A stretch of 64,000 bases of DNA from Mycetocola sp. (GTDB lineage Bacteria > Actinomycetota > Actinomycetes > Actinomycetales > Microbacteriaceae). Of the stretch, positions 33,549 to 42,056 are shown piece by piece. Location: contig NZ_JAODMP010000072.1 of NCBI RefSeq assembly GCF_025464835.1, positions 1 to 64,000 on the forward strand, written 5' to 3'. Positions within the stretch are counted from its first letter, which is position 1. The number at the start of each line of letters is the position of its first letter. Both the position numbers and the translations under genes were made by a program. The notes below the pieces were generated by a model. That model saw only the letters and a list, made by a program, of their open reading frames with translations. It had not been told where the DNA came from and searched no databases.

Positions 33549-33950
33549 CTATTCGACGGGGGCGAAATTGAGCGCAAGCGAGTTCATGCAGTAGCGGTCG
33601 CCTGTCGGGGTGCCGAAGCCGTCGTCGAAGACGTGGCCCAGGTGCGAGTCACACGTAGCGCAGCGCACCTCGGTGCGCACCATGCCGAGCGAGTTGTCTT
33701 CGATGAGCTTCACTGCCTCTGGGCGGACGGACTCGTAGAAGCTCGGCCATCCGCAACCGGAATCGAACTTCGTGCCGCTCTTGAACAGTTCGGCGCCGCA
33801 CGCTGCACACGTGTAAAGCCCCGACCGGCTCTCGTCGAGCAGCTCTCCGGTCCACGGGCGCTCGGTCGCTGCTTCCCGCAGTACCGCGTACTGTTCACTG
33901 GTCAGTTCCTGGCGCCATTCTTCGTTGCTTTTGTTCACGGGCTGCGTCAT
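33549..33950 (-). CDS. msrB: Peptide methionine-R-sulfoxide reductase MsrB
   Basis: A 133-residue repair enzyme that reduces the R-epimer of methionine sulfoxide. The start at 33950 has GAGGAGC before it. Two CxxC pairs (YTCAACGAELF and VRCATCDSHLGHVF) bind zinc, and the catalytic Cys is in RYCMNSLAL near the C-terminus. The GCGWPSFYE and HVFDDGFG signatures are intact. It is coupled to the nitroreductase gene. Confidence 0.96.
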   Translation of the reverse strand: MTQPVNKSNEEWRQELTSEQYAVLREAATERPWTGELLDESRSGLYTCAACGAELFKSGTKFDSGCGWPSFYESVRPEAVKLIEDNSLGMVRTEVRCATCDSHLGHVFDDGFGTPTGDRYCMNSLALNFAPVE

Positions 33951-34157
33951 TGTGCTCCTCACGGGATTGTCCTTGCTACTTATCTAACCGCCTCCGAGCC
34001 CGACGTGTTCCCGGTTGGCGTTCAGGCTGAGGGACAGCTGGGCATCGCGGGGCCGGATCCTGAGTCTCCCGCGGTGTGTCGGTCGTTGCAATCGCAGCAC
34101 CGTTTAGGATTGCGGCACGGGGAAGGTCCAGGAATCCGGCGATCCGAGTGGTGGTGA

Positions 34158-34448
34158 ATGTTGAACGACGACCAGGGAAAATCGACACACCCTCACGCGG
34201 AACCACTCGGGGAGCGTGACCTCGCGATCCTCGAATTCGAGAATCGGTGGTGGCAGCATGCCGGGCAGAAGGAGGAGGCCGTGCGTGCTGCGTTCGGCTT
34301 CTCGCCCACCCGGTACTATCAACTGTTGGGTGTGCTCATCGACTCGCCAGCCGCTCTCGGGCACGATCCTCTCCTGGTGAAGCGCCTGCAAAGGCTTCGC
34401 GACACCCGGCAAGCCGCACGCCGGGCGCGAGCCCGGAACGCAGAGTAG
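34158..34448 (+). CDS. DUF3263 helix-turn-helix-like protein
   Basis: A 96-residue small basic protein of the actinobacterial DUF3263 type. It has LGERDLAILEFENRWWQHAG followed by KEEAVRAAFGFSPTRYYQLL, which looks like a sigma-4/HTH pair, and an Arg-rich C-terminus. The family is unstudied; DNA binding is inferred from the helix-turn-helix pattern. In actinobacteria it usually precedes a LytR_C-domain gene, as here (74-bp gap). TAGGAT at 34106-34111 is a possible -10. Confidence 0.85.
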   Translation: MLNDDQGKSTHPHAEPLGERDLAILEFENRWWQHAGQKEEAVRAAFGFSPTRYYQLLGVLIDSPAALGHDPLLVKRLQRLRDTRQAARRARARNAE

Positions 34449-34522
34449 ATCAGCGGCTTGGGACCGGGGCCGGATGGCCGCACGTAAACCGCCGAACTGC
34501 GACACAGAGGACCTGACACCGA

Positions 34523-35092
34523 ATGGCACACACCTTCGCCAAGGACAGGTTCGACGAAGTCCCCGCCGATCTGAAGCGCGTCGGCGCGCATCGCGCCCCA
34601 ATCCCGCCCGGCCGGGGCGGGCTCCTGTTGCTCTGGGCAGCCTTGGCAACTGTCGTTCTCGTCGCGGCTGGCATCATCGGCTTGACCCTGCTCGGCGACC
34701 GGGTCAATTTCGTCGATGACTCCACACCCGTCGCCACGGCTCCGCAGCTGACCGACACGCCAACCCCTGTGGCGACGATCGACCCTGACTCCATGGTCAC
34801 CGTGCTGAACGGGACAACGACACGGGGGCTCGCCACCGAAGCGATCGAGAAGCTCAATGCGGCAGGCTGGCCGCAGAGCATCACGCCGGGAAACGCATCG
34901 GTATCGGATGTCGGTACGACGACCGTCTATTACGAGGACCCATCCCAGGAAGGCGCAGCGCGCGGCCTGGCAGAAGGTCTCGGTGTGGGCAGGATCCAGC
35001 TGTCGACCCAGTTCCAGATTCCGGTCGAGGAAGGTGAAGAGCCCGTTCTCCAGCTCACCGTCGTTCTCGGTGCTGACTACGCCGCCCAGTAG
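34523..35092 (+). CDS. LytR C-terminal-domain membrane protein
   Basis: A 189-residue protein with a cytoplasmic N-terminus (about 30 residues), one transmembrane helix (GGLLLLWAALATVVLVAAGI), a Thr/Pro linker and an extracellular LytR_C domain (VTVLNGTTTRGLATEAIEKL ... TTVYYEDPSQEGAARGLAEG). The domain is found in cell-wall-linked LytR-CpsA-Psr proteins but here stands alone without the ligase domain. A role at the wall is inference. Pairing with a DUF3263 gene upstream is typical. Confidence 0.88.
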   Translation: MAHTFAKDRFDEVPADLKRVGAHRAPIPPGRGGLLLLWAALATVVLVAAGIIGLTLLGDRVNFVDDSTPVATAPQLTDTPTPVATIDPDSMVTVLNGTTTRGLATEAIEKLNAAGWPQSITPGNASVSDVGTTTVYYEDPSQEGAARGLAEGLGVGRIQLSTQFQIPVEEGEEPVLQLTVVLGADYAAQ

Positions 35093-35100
35093 CATCCGCG

Positions 35101-35122
35101 GACCGGAACCTTTGTTCCGGTC
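35101..35122 (+). terminator. Terminator after the LytR_C gene
   Basis: GACCGGAAC-cttt-GTTCCGGTC, a perfect 9-bp stem followed by GCTTTCCC, 8 nt after the stop codon. Confidence 0.85.
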
Positions 35123-35175
35123 GCTTTCCCGTGCGCCGGGCAGCGATCAATCGGACTTCCCGAGCCGAACCACTG

Positions 35176-35337
35176 TTGGCGTGTGAGCTCTCCTCGCTAG
35201 TATCTGGAACTGGTCATCATTGTGCCCCGCCGGAATCGCCCCAGGCAGCCGAGGTCAGCATGATCGCCGGGCCTCGGTGCGGCAGACCCGGGCTGGCGCC
35301 TGCCTGCACGGAGACAACACAGCAATGGGAGTAACAC
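35176..35337 (+). promoter_or_regulatory. cspA promoter and long 5' leader
   Basis: TTGGCG (35176-35181) and TAGTAT (35198-35203) with a 16-bp spacer form a good housekeeping promoter. The ATG lies about 128 nt beyond the expected start of transcription. Long leaders are typical of cold-shock genes, where RNA structure changes with temperature. A GGGAGT ribosome site precedes the ATG. Confidence 0.65.
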
Positions 35338-35541
35338 ATGGCGAACGGAACCGTGAAGTGGTTCAACGCTGAAAAGGGCTACGGCTTCATCACCGTCGAC
35401 GGAGAAGGCCAAGATGTCTTCGTCCACTACTCGGCCATCGACAGCGCGGGGTACAAGTCGCTCGAAGAAGGCCAGCAGGTGAGCTTCGAGATCGGCACCG
35501 GGGCGAAGGGTCCGCAGGCGGAAGCCGTGCGTCTGGCCTGA
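35338..35541 (+). CDS. cspA: Cold-shock protein CspA
   Basis: A 67-residue OB-fold RNA chaperone. Both RNA-binding motifs are present: RNP1 KGYGFITV and RNP2 VFVHYSAI. It starts [20 protein letters not shown] and ends EAVRLA. The length is standard. It has its own promoter and long leader and a terminator immediately downstream. Confidence 0.97.
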   Translation: MANGTVKWFNAEKGYGFITVDGEGQDVFVHYSAIDSAGYKSLEEGQQVSFEIGTGAKGPQAEAVRLA

Positions 35542-35560
35542 GCGCAGCGTATCCCTCCGC

Positions 35561-35588
35561 GACGCCGCCCACACCCGTGGGCGGCGTC
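35561..35588 (+). terminator. Terminator after cspA
   Basis: GACGCCGCCCAC-accc-GTGGGCGGCGTC, a perfect 12-bp stem followed by GTTTG. Confidence 0.9.
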
Positions 35589-35640
35589 GTTTGCGTCCCA
35601 GGCGCGCCAGGCGATCCGGAGGGCAGGGACACCGACGAGC

Positions 35641-35669
35641 TTGCACTCACCGGTGGAGAGTGCCAGAAT
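35641..35669 (+). promoter_or_regulatory. groL promoter
   Basis: TTGCAC (35641-35646) and CAGAAT (35664-35669) with a 17-bp spacer, just upstream of the CIRCE operator. The predicted start falls inside the CIRCE. Confidence 0.65.
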
Positions 35670-35673
35670 CGTG

Positions 35674-35700
35674 TTAGCACTCGCATTCGTAGAGTGCTAA
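35674..35700 (+). promoter_or_regulatory. CIRCE operator (HrcA binding site)
   Basis: TTAGCACTC - 9 nt - GAGTGCTAA, an exact match to the CIRCE consensus, between the groL promoter and the start codon. HrcA represses at this site and releases on heat stress. Confidence 0.97.
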
Positions 35701-37356
<1,656 letters not shown>

Positions 37357-37378
37357 TCCGAGCAACCACGCATCACCA

Positions 37379-37409
37379 GCGGGGCGTCTCCTTCGGGAGG
37401 CGCCCCGCT
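37379..37409 (+). terminator. Hairpin after groL
   Basis: GCGGGGCG-t-CTCC-ttcg-GGAG-g-CGCCCCGC: a long stem with one mismatch and a UUCG-type tetraloop, 22 nt after the groL stop. There is no clear T-run. Confidence 0.75.
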
Positions 37410-37440
37410 GTCGTCGTGCAGGCAGTCGCGCTGTGCCGCG

Positions 37441-37731
37441 TCACATCCTGAACAGGCCGGCGTTCGACCGCTCGATTTCGGAATACTGCGCCCCTGCCCT
37501 CGCGAGCGCTGTGTTGATATGGATCGCGCTCTCCTCGACCCTGCGCTGTGTGCCGCGCCAGTCAGCGACGACGCTCTGGAAGGCGTTCGAGGCTTCTCCC
37601 GTCCACGTCGACTGAAGCTCTGTCAGCTGTTGCATCATCGCCTGAACCTCTCCCTGGATCGTTTCGATCCGCGCACGGACGGAACCCGTCGTTCCCATAA
37701 CGATGTCGCTGTCGACCTGGTACCTGGTCAT
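37441..37731 (-). CDS. WXG100-family (ESAT-6-like) protein
   Basis: A 96-residue helical-hairpin protein starting at 37731 (MTRYQVDSDIVMG), with AAGGAGG upstream. The turn motif is STWTGEA, the Trp-x-Gly of the family, between two amphipathic helices. The C-terminal helix contains YSEIERSNAGL; a classical YxxxD/E secretion signal is approximated by YSEIE. Such proteins are exported by type VII (ESX) systems, normally as dimers. No second WXG100 gene or ESX component is next to it. Confidence 0.85.
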   Translation of the reverse strand: MTRYQVDSDIVMGTTGSVRARIETIQGEVQAMMQQLTELQSTWTGEASNAFQSVVADWRGTQRRVEESAIHINTALARAGAQYSEIERSNAGLFRM

Positions 37732-37896
37732 GTCGTCCTCCTTCAGTATTTCGGAGGGCGCGTGGCGCGTCATCCGTCTCGTCGACGGTAGGCGTGGTGC
37801 GGGCGGAGATTCCTGCGATCAGCCCGGCGGTGCACTCCGTGAACAGCCCTGGCTGTTGGGGAGGAACCCCGAGGCTGTGGAGCCAGAGGCGACCGG

Positions 37897-39603
37897 TCAG
37901 CCGGCCGTCGCCGCTCCCACGGATTCGGCGAGTGGCAGTTCGATGCGGAAGGTGGCGCCACCTCCCGGCGTCTCAGAGACGGAAACCCGGCCGTGATGCG
38001 CGGCGACGATCGACGAGACGATCGCGAGTCCGAGACCCGAGCCTCCTGTCTCGCGGGTACGAGACGTGTCTGCGCGCCAGAAGCGCTGGAAGATCTTCTC
38101 CCGAATCTGTGGAGGCACGCCAGAGCCGTGGTCGATGACCGCGATCGTGGCGGTGCCGGTATGCGGATTCGCTGACACCCCGATCTCCAGGGGGCTGTCG
38201 TCCGGCGTGAACCGCAGCGCGTTGCCGACCAGGTTGGTCACCACCTGACGCAGTTTGTTCTCCTCGCCGAGCACGATTGCCGGTGTTTCAGGGATCGGCT
38301 GGGATGCCACGCTGGGATCCGGATCGAGCAGAACGCCGCCGACCGGTTTCCGGGGCCGGCGCTGCCGCAACCGGGCGAGCGTCGCGCCGGCGAACGCGAT
38401 CGGGCGAGTGGGAGTCGACTCCTCGTCGGCGCGAGGCGAGCGGGTGACCGTCGACGCCGTAGCCACCGATTCCGACGGCTGCGGCGCTGGCGCGGTCTCG
38501 GATGCCGGGGGGTTGTCGACCACGACGGACACCGTGCGGCGGGGGGACGACGCGTTCGCGTCGAGGGCAGCGTCCCTGGCGATGGGAGAGAGATCGACGG
38601 GAGTCAGCACCATCGGTTTGGTTTCATCAAGCCGGGCCAGTTCGAGCAGGTCCTCGACGAGACCGCCCATCCTGATCGCCTCTTTCTCGATCCGCTCCAT
38701 CGCCTGAGCGAGGTCCTCGGTGTTCTGCAATGCGCCCATCCGGTACAACTCGGCGTAGCCACGCACAGTGACCAGCGGGGTGCGAAGTTCATGGCTGGCG
38801 TCGCCGACGAAGCGGCGCATCTGCTCGATCGTCCTGGCCCGATCGGCGAAGGCCTGGTCGATGCGCGCAAGCATCGTGTTGAGTGAGCGGTTGAGGCGGC
38901 CGACCTCGGTGTTCGGCGTCGCGACAGCGAGGCGCTGGCTGAAGTCACCGTCGGCGATCGCGGCCGCCGTGTGCTCGACCTCGCGCAGCGGGTGGAACGT
39001 GCTTGTGACCAGAAGCCGGGTCAGCAGCGCGCCGAGAATGATCACGCCGAGGCCGAGGCCGAAGAAGATCGTCAGGTAGGTGGCGATGATCGTCTCGGTT
39101 TCGCGCATCGAGATGGCGACGAGGACGACACCGATGTTGCCCTGGTGGTCCCACTGGTACGGCACCACGACGGCGTGGTACGTCGCCTTGCGGTCGAGGC
39201 TTTCGAGCTCGAACACCCCGTCGCTTTTGACGGCGTCAGACAACTCGAACGTCGTGCTGATCTTCGGCAGCGACTCTTCGGGGCGGTCTTGCCAGGTTGC
39301 TGCGCGCAACTGTCCGTCTGCGTCGTAGATCGCGGTGAAGTAATCCGACGACATGGCGTCCTTGACCATGTCACCCGCGTTGTCGGCCTCCGTGTTCTCC
39401 AGGTTGAGGAACCCGGGCGGCACGGGGGACTGCGCGGCAGAGATGAGGTCGGTGTCGACTTTGTCCACGAGCGCCGGTCGCAGCATCACGACCGTGCCCA
39501 CCCCGGCTATGAGCAGTCCGAAGGTCAGGACGAGCACGGTCACGCCGGTGATCTTCGTGCGCAGTGAAATCGCGTTCCACCACTCGGCTACTTGATCGTG
39601 CAT
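37897..39603 (-). CDS. Sensor histidine kinase, PhoR/TcrY-like, with unusual linker
   Basis: A 568-residue membrane kinase. Two transmembrane helices (about 18-42 and 175-197) flank an extracellular sensor domain; HAMP and the dimerisation domain follow with phospho-His271 in FVGDASHELRTPLVTVRGYA. The ATPase boxes are VVTNLVGNALRFTPDD (N), VIDHGSGVPPQ (G1), FQRFWRAD (F) and GGSGLGLAIV (G2). Between the dimerisation domain and N box lies a low-complexity insertion of about 80 residues (about 355-438), rich in Pro, Ser, Thr and Arg. It is co-transcribed with the upstream PhoP-like regulator gene (15-bp gap). Confidence 0.92.
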   Translation of the reverse strand: MHDQVAEWWNAISLRTKITGVTVLVLTFGLLIAGVGTVVMLRPALVDKVDTDLISAAQSPVPPGFLNLENTEADNAGDMVKDAMSSDYFTAIYDADGQLRAATWQDRPEESLPKISTTFELSDAVKSDGVFELESLDRKATYHAVVVPYQWDHQGNIGVVLVAISMRETETIIATYLTIFFGLGLGVIILGALLTRLLVTSTFHPLREVEHTAAAIADGDFSQRLAVATPNTEVGRLNRSLNTMLARIDQAFADRARTIEQMRRFVGDASHELRTPLVTVRGYAELYRMGALQNTEDLAQAMERIEKEAIRMGGLVEDLLELARLDETKPMVLTPVDLSPIARDAALDANASSPRRTVSVVVDNPPASETAPAPQPSESVATASTVTRSPRADEESTPTRPIAFAGATLARLRQRRPRKPVGGVLLDPDPSVASQPIPETPAIVLGEENKLRQVVTNLVGNALRFTPDDSPLEIGVSANPHTGTATIAVIDHGSGVPPQIREKIFQRFWRADTSRTRETGGSGLGLAIVSSIVAAHHGRVSVSETPGGGATFRIELPLAESVGAATAG

Positions 39604-39618
39604 GTACCTGTATTCGGT

Positions 39619-40308
39619 CTACGCCTTCGCTGTCTTCAGCATGTAGCCGAATCCGCGCTTGGTCTGGATGAGCGGTTCCGTCGAGAACTGGTCCAGCTTG
39701 CGGCGCAGGTAGGAAATATAGCTCTCGACGATGCCGGCATCACCATTGAAGTCGTACTCCCAGACGTGATCGAGAATCTGCGCCTTGCTCAACACCCGGT
39801 TGGGGTTCAGCATGAGGTAGCGCAGAAGCTTGAACTCGGTCGGGCTCAACTCGATGGGCGTTTCGCCGACGACAACCTCATGGGTGTCCTGATCCATGGT
39901 GAGTTCGCCTGCGCGGATGACGGCATCCTCATCAGCATGCATCGTTCGTCTGAGGATTGCCTTGATGCGGGCGACGATTTCGTCGAGGCTGAAGGGCTTC
40001 GTGACGTAGTCGTCGCCGCCGACGGTGAGGCCCATGATCTTGTCCTCGGTGTCGTCCTTCGCCGTGAGGAAGAGGATCGGCGCTGTGTACCCGGCGGAGC
40101 GCAGGCGCTTGGTGACGCCGAATCCGTTCATGTCGGGCAGCATGACATCCAGGATGATCAGGTCAGGCTCTTCTTCCAGGACCGCCGAGATGGCCTGGGC
40201 ACCGTTTCCCACCGCGCGCACGGCGAAGCCGGCGAAGCGGAGACTCGTGGTGAGCAGGTCGCGGATGTTCGGTTCGTCATCGACGATGAGAATGCGTGGT
40301 CCAGTCAT
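39619..40308 (-). CDS. PhoP-like OmpR-family response regulator
   Basis: A 229-residue regulator. The receiver has Asp10-Asp11, phospho-acceptor Asp54 (IILDVMLPDMNGFGV) and Lys in YVTKPFS. The winged helix reads LSPTEFKLLRYLMLNPNRVL and VWEYDFNGDAGIVESYISYL. Overall wording is close to the mycobacterial PhoP/TcrX/TrcR group, distinct from RegX3. The signal is unknown; in relatives these systems answer to envelope stress, pH or magnesium. It is first gene of a two-gene unit with the kinase. Confidence 0.92.
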   Translation of the reverse strand: MTGPRILIVDDEPNIRDLLTTSLRFAGFAVRAVGNGAQAISAVLEEEPDLIILDVMLPDMNGFGVTKRLRSAGYTAPILFLTAKDDTEDKIMGLTVGGDDYVTKPFSLDEIVARIKAILRRTMHADEDAVIRAGELTMDQDTHEVVVGETPIELSPTEFKLLRYLMLNPNRVLSKAQILDHVWEYDFNGDAGIVESYISYLRRKLDQFSTEPLIQTKRGFGYMLKTAKA

Positions 40309-40385
40309 GACACCAGTCTCTGCGTGTTAGCTGAGACCTTCCTGTACACCCCCGGTGTGCGCTGCTCGTGCGGCACGATGGACGC

Positions 40386-41309
40386 ATGTCCAACCATCAA
40401 CCGGCGAACCCAGCGCGGGCGCCGGAACTCATCGCGCCGGTGCGCACGATCGGGTTCCGCACGTTCGACTTCTCCCGGCAGGTCGTGGTGATGGCGATCA
40501 TCAACAGGACGCCGGATTCGTTCTACGACCGTGGGAGCACGTTCAGTCTCGATCGCGCCGTCGCAGCGGCGCTCGCGGCCGTGGCCGACGGCGCCGAAAT
40601 GGTCGATATCGGGGGAGCGCCGTTTGCGCCAGGGCCTGAGATCTCCGTCCCGGCCGAGATCGACCGCGTCGTGCCCGTCATCGAAGCCGTGCGGGCGGCA
40701 TCCGACGTGGTGATCTCCGTCGACACTTTCCAGCCGGAGGTGGCGCTCGCGAGCATCCGTGCGGGCGCGGATCTCATCAACGACACCACCGGCCTTCGGA
40801 ACCCGGACATGGTCGGCGTCATCGCGGACAGCACAGCAGGGGTCGTCATCACCCACAGCCTCGCGGAGCCGCGCACGCCATTCGCCCGGCCGCAATACTC
40901 CGACGTGGTCGCCGAGGTTGCTGCCTTTCTGGCCGAGCGCGTCGATGCCGCCCTGGCCGCCGGAGTCCCTGCCGAGAGGATTCTCATCGATCCAGGGCAT
41001 GACCTCAACAAGAACACGCTTCACTCCCTGGAACTGACCCGGCGCTTCGCCGAGATCGCGGATCTGGGCTATCCAGCGCTCGCCGCAGTGTCGAACAAGG
41101 ACTTCATCGGTGAGACGCTCGACCGGGATCGCGGGGAGCGCGTGACCGGTTCGCTCGCTGCCGCTGTCGTCGCCATCGTCAACGGTGCGAGGATTCTTCG
41201 CATGCACAACGTCGCCCCTGCCCTCCAGACTGCCCGCATGACCGAGGCGATCCTCGGGTTCCGGCAACCGGCGCGCCTGCGCCACAACATGGGGGAGACG
41301 AATGACTGA
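40386..41309 (+). CDS. FolP2-like dihydropteroate synthase homologue
   Basis: A 307-residue TIM-barrel protein of the DHPS family. It has VVMAIINRTPDSFYDRGSTF at strand 1, MVDIGGAPFAPGPE at strand 2 and DLINDTTGLRNPDMV at strand 4. In catalytic FolP the second block is Gly-Gly-Glu-Ser-Thr-Arg-Pro-Gly; here it is GGAPFAPG, so the pABA-binding Ser-Thr-Arg loop is lost. This is the pattern of mycobacterial FolP2, which does not replace FolP1. It has CACGAT 6 nt before the ATG and overlaps the next gene by 8 bp. The actual reaction is unknown. Confidence 0.85.
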   Translation: MSNHQPANPARAPELIAPVRTIGFRTFDFSRQVVVMAIINRTPDSFYDRGSTFSLDRAVAAALAAVADGAEMVDIGGAPFAPGPEISVPAEIDRVVPVIEAVRAASDVVISVDTFQPEVALASIRAGADLINDTTGLRNPDMVGVIADSTAGVVITHSLAEPRTPFARPQYSDVVAEVAAFLAERVDAALAAGVPAERILIDPGHDLNKNTLHSLELTRRFAEIADLGYPALAAVSNKDFIGETLDRDRGERVTGSLAAAVVAIVNGARILRMHNVAPALQTARMTEAILGFRQPARLRHNMGETND

Positions 41310-42054
41310 GTCCGGCATCTCGCTGCTCGAGGGCGGCGCGGCACTCAGCGACGACGAGATCGCAGACCTGTACGCGGTCGCCGACCGTGCCGTGCCGTGG
41401 CTGCGGGTGAATTTCGTCTCCAGCATCGACGGTGCCGGGACCCACAACGGCCTGACGGCGGGCCTCGGCACTCCCGCCGACAAGCGGGTCTTCGACGTCC
41501 TGAGGCGACTGTGCGACGTCGTTCTCGTCGGCGCCGGCACCGTGCGCGCCGAGGGCTACGGACCGATGAGACTCGACGAGCCGGCGGTGCGGTGGCGGCG
41601 TGAGCACGGCCTTGCAGACCAGCCGGTTTTCGGGATCGTATCGGCCGGGCTGGAGCTCGACCCCGCCGACCGGATCTTCACCGACGCCCCCGTGCGGCCG
41701 ATCGTGGTCACCGTCGAACGAGCACCGGCGGAGCGACGGATGGCGCTCGCCGAAGTCGCGGATGTGCTCCTCGCCGGCGAAGAGCACGTCGACACGGCCA
41801 GGATCCGCTCGCTGCTCGCGAAGCGCGGGCTCGTGCAGGTGCACTCCGAGGGTGGGCCGCATTTCTTCGGCGACCTCCTCAGCGGCGACGCCGTCGACGA
41901 GATCTGCCTCACCATCAGCCCGTTCGCGGAAGGCCCAGGGGCCGGGCGGATCACCGAGGGAACCCGGACGGGCATCCAGCGCCGGATGGCACTCGCGCAC
42001 GTGCTGAGCTCACAGGGGACGCTGCTGCTGCGCTATGTGCGCCAGCCGGCCTGA
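41302..42054 (+). CDS. RibD C-terminal-domain (DHFR-like fold) reductase
   Basis: A 250-residue NADPH-dependent reductase of the RibD_C/pyrimidine reductase family. Family features are LRVNFVSSIDGAGTHNGLTA, KRVFDVLRRLCDVVLVGAGT and VRAEGYGPM, then the late cofactor motif HSEGGPHFFGDLL. The deaminase half of RibD is absent, so it is not the complete riboflavin enzyme. A mycobacterial relative (Rv2671) can act as a dihydrofolate reductase. Its start overlaps the stop of the FolP2-like gene, indicating a shared pathway, perhaps pterin or folate. Confidence 0.88.
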   Translation: MTESGISLLEGGAALSDDEIADLYAVADRAVPWLRVNFVSSIDGAGTHNGLTAGLGTPADKRVFDVLRRLCDVVLVGAGTVRAEGYGPMRLDEPAVRWRREHGLADQPVFGIVSAGLELDPADRIFTDAPVRPIVVTVERAPAERRMALAEVADVLLAGEEHVDTARIRSLLAKRGLVQVHSEGGPHFFGDLLSGDAVDEICLTISPFAEGPGAGRITEGTRTGIQRRMALAHVLSSQGTLLLRYVRQPA

Positions 42055-42056
42055 AC

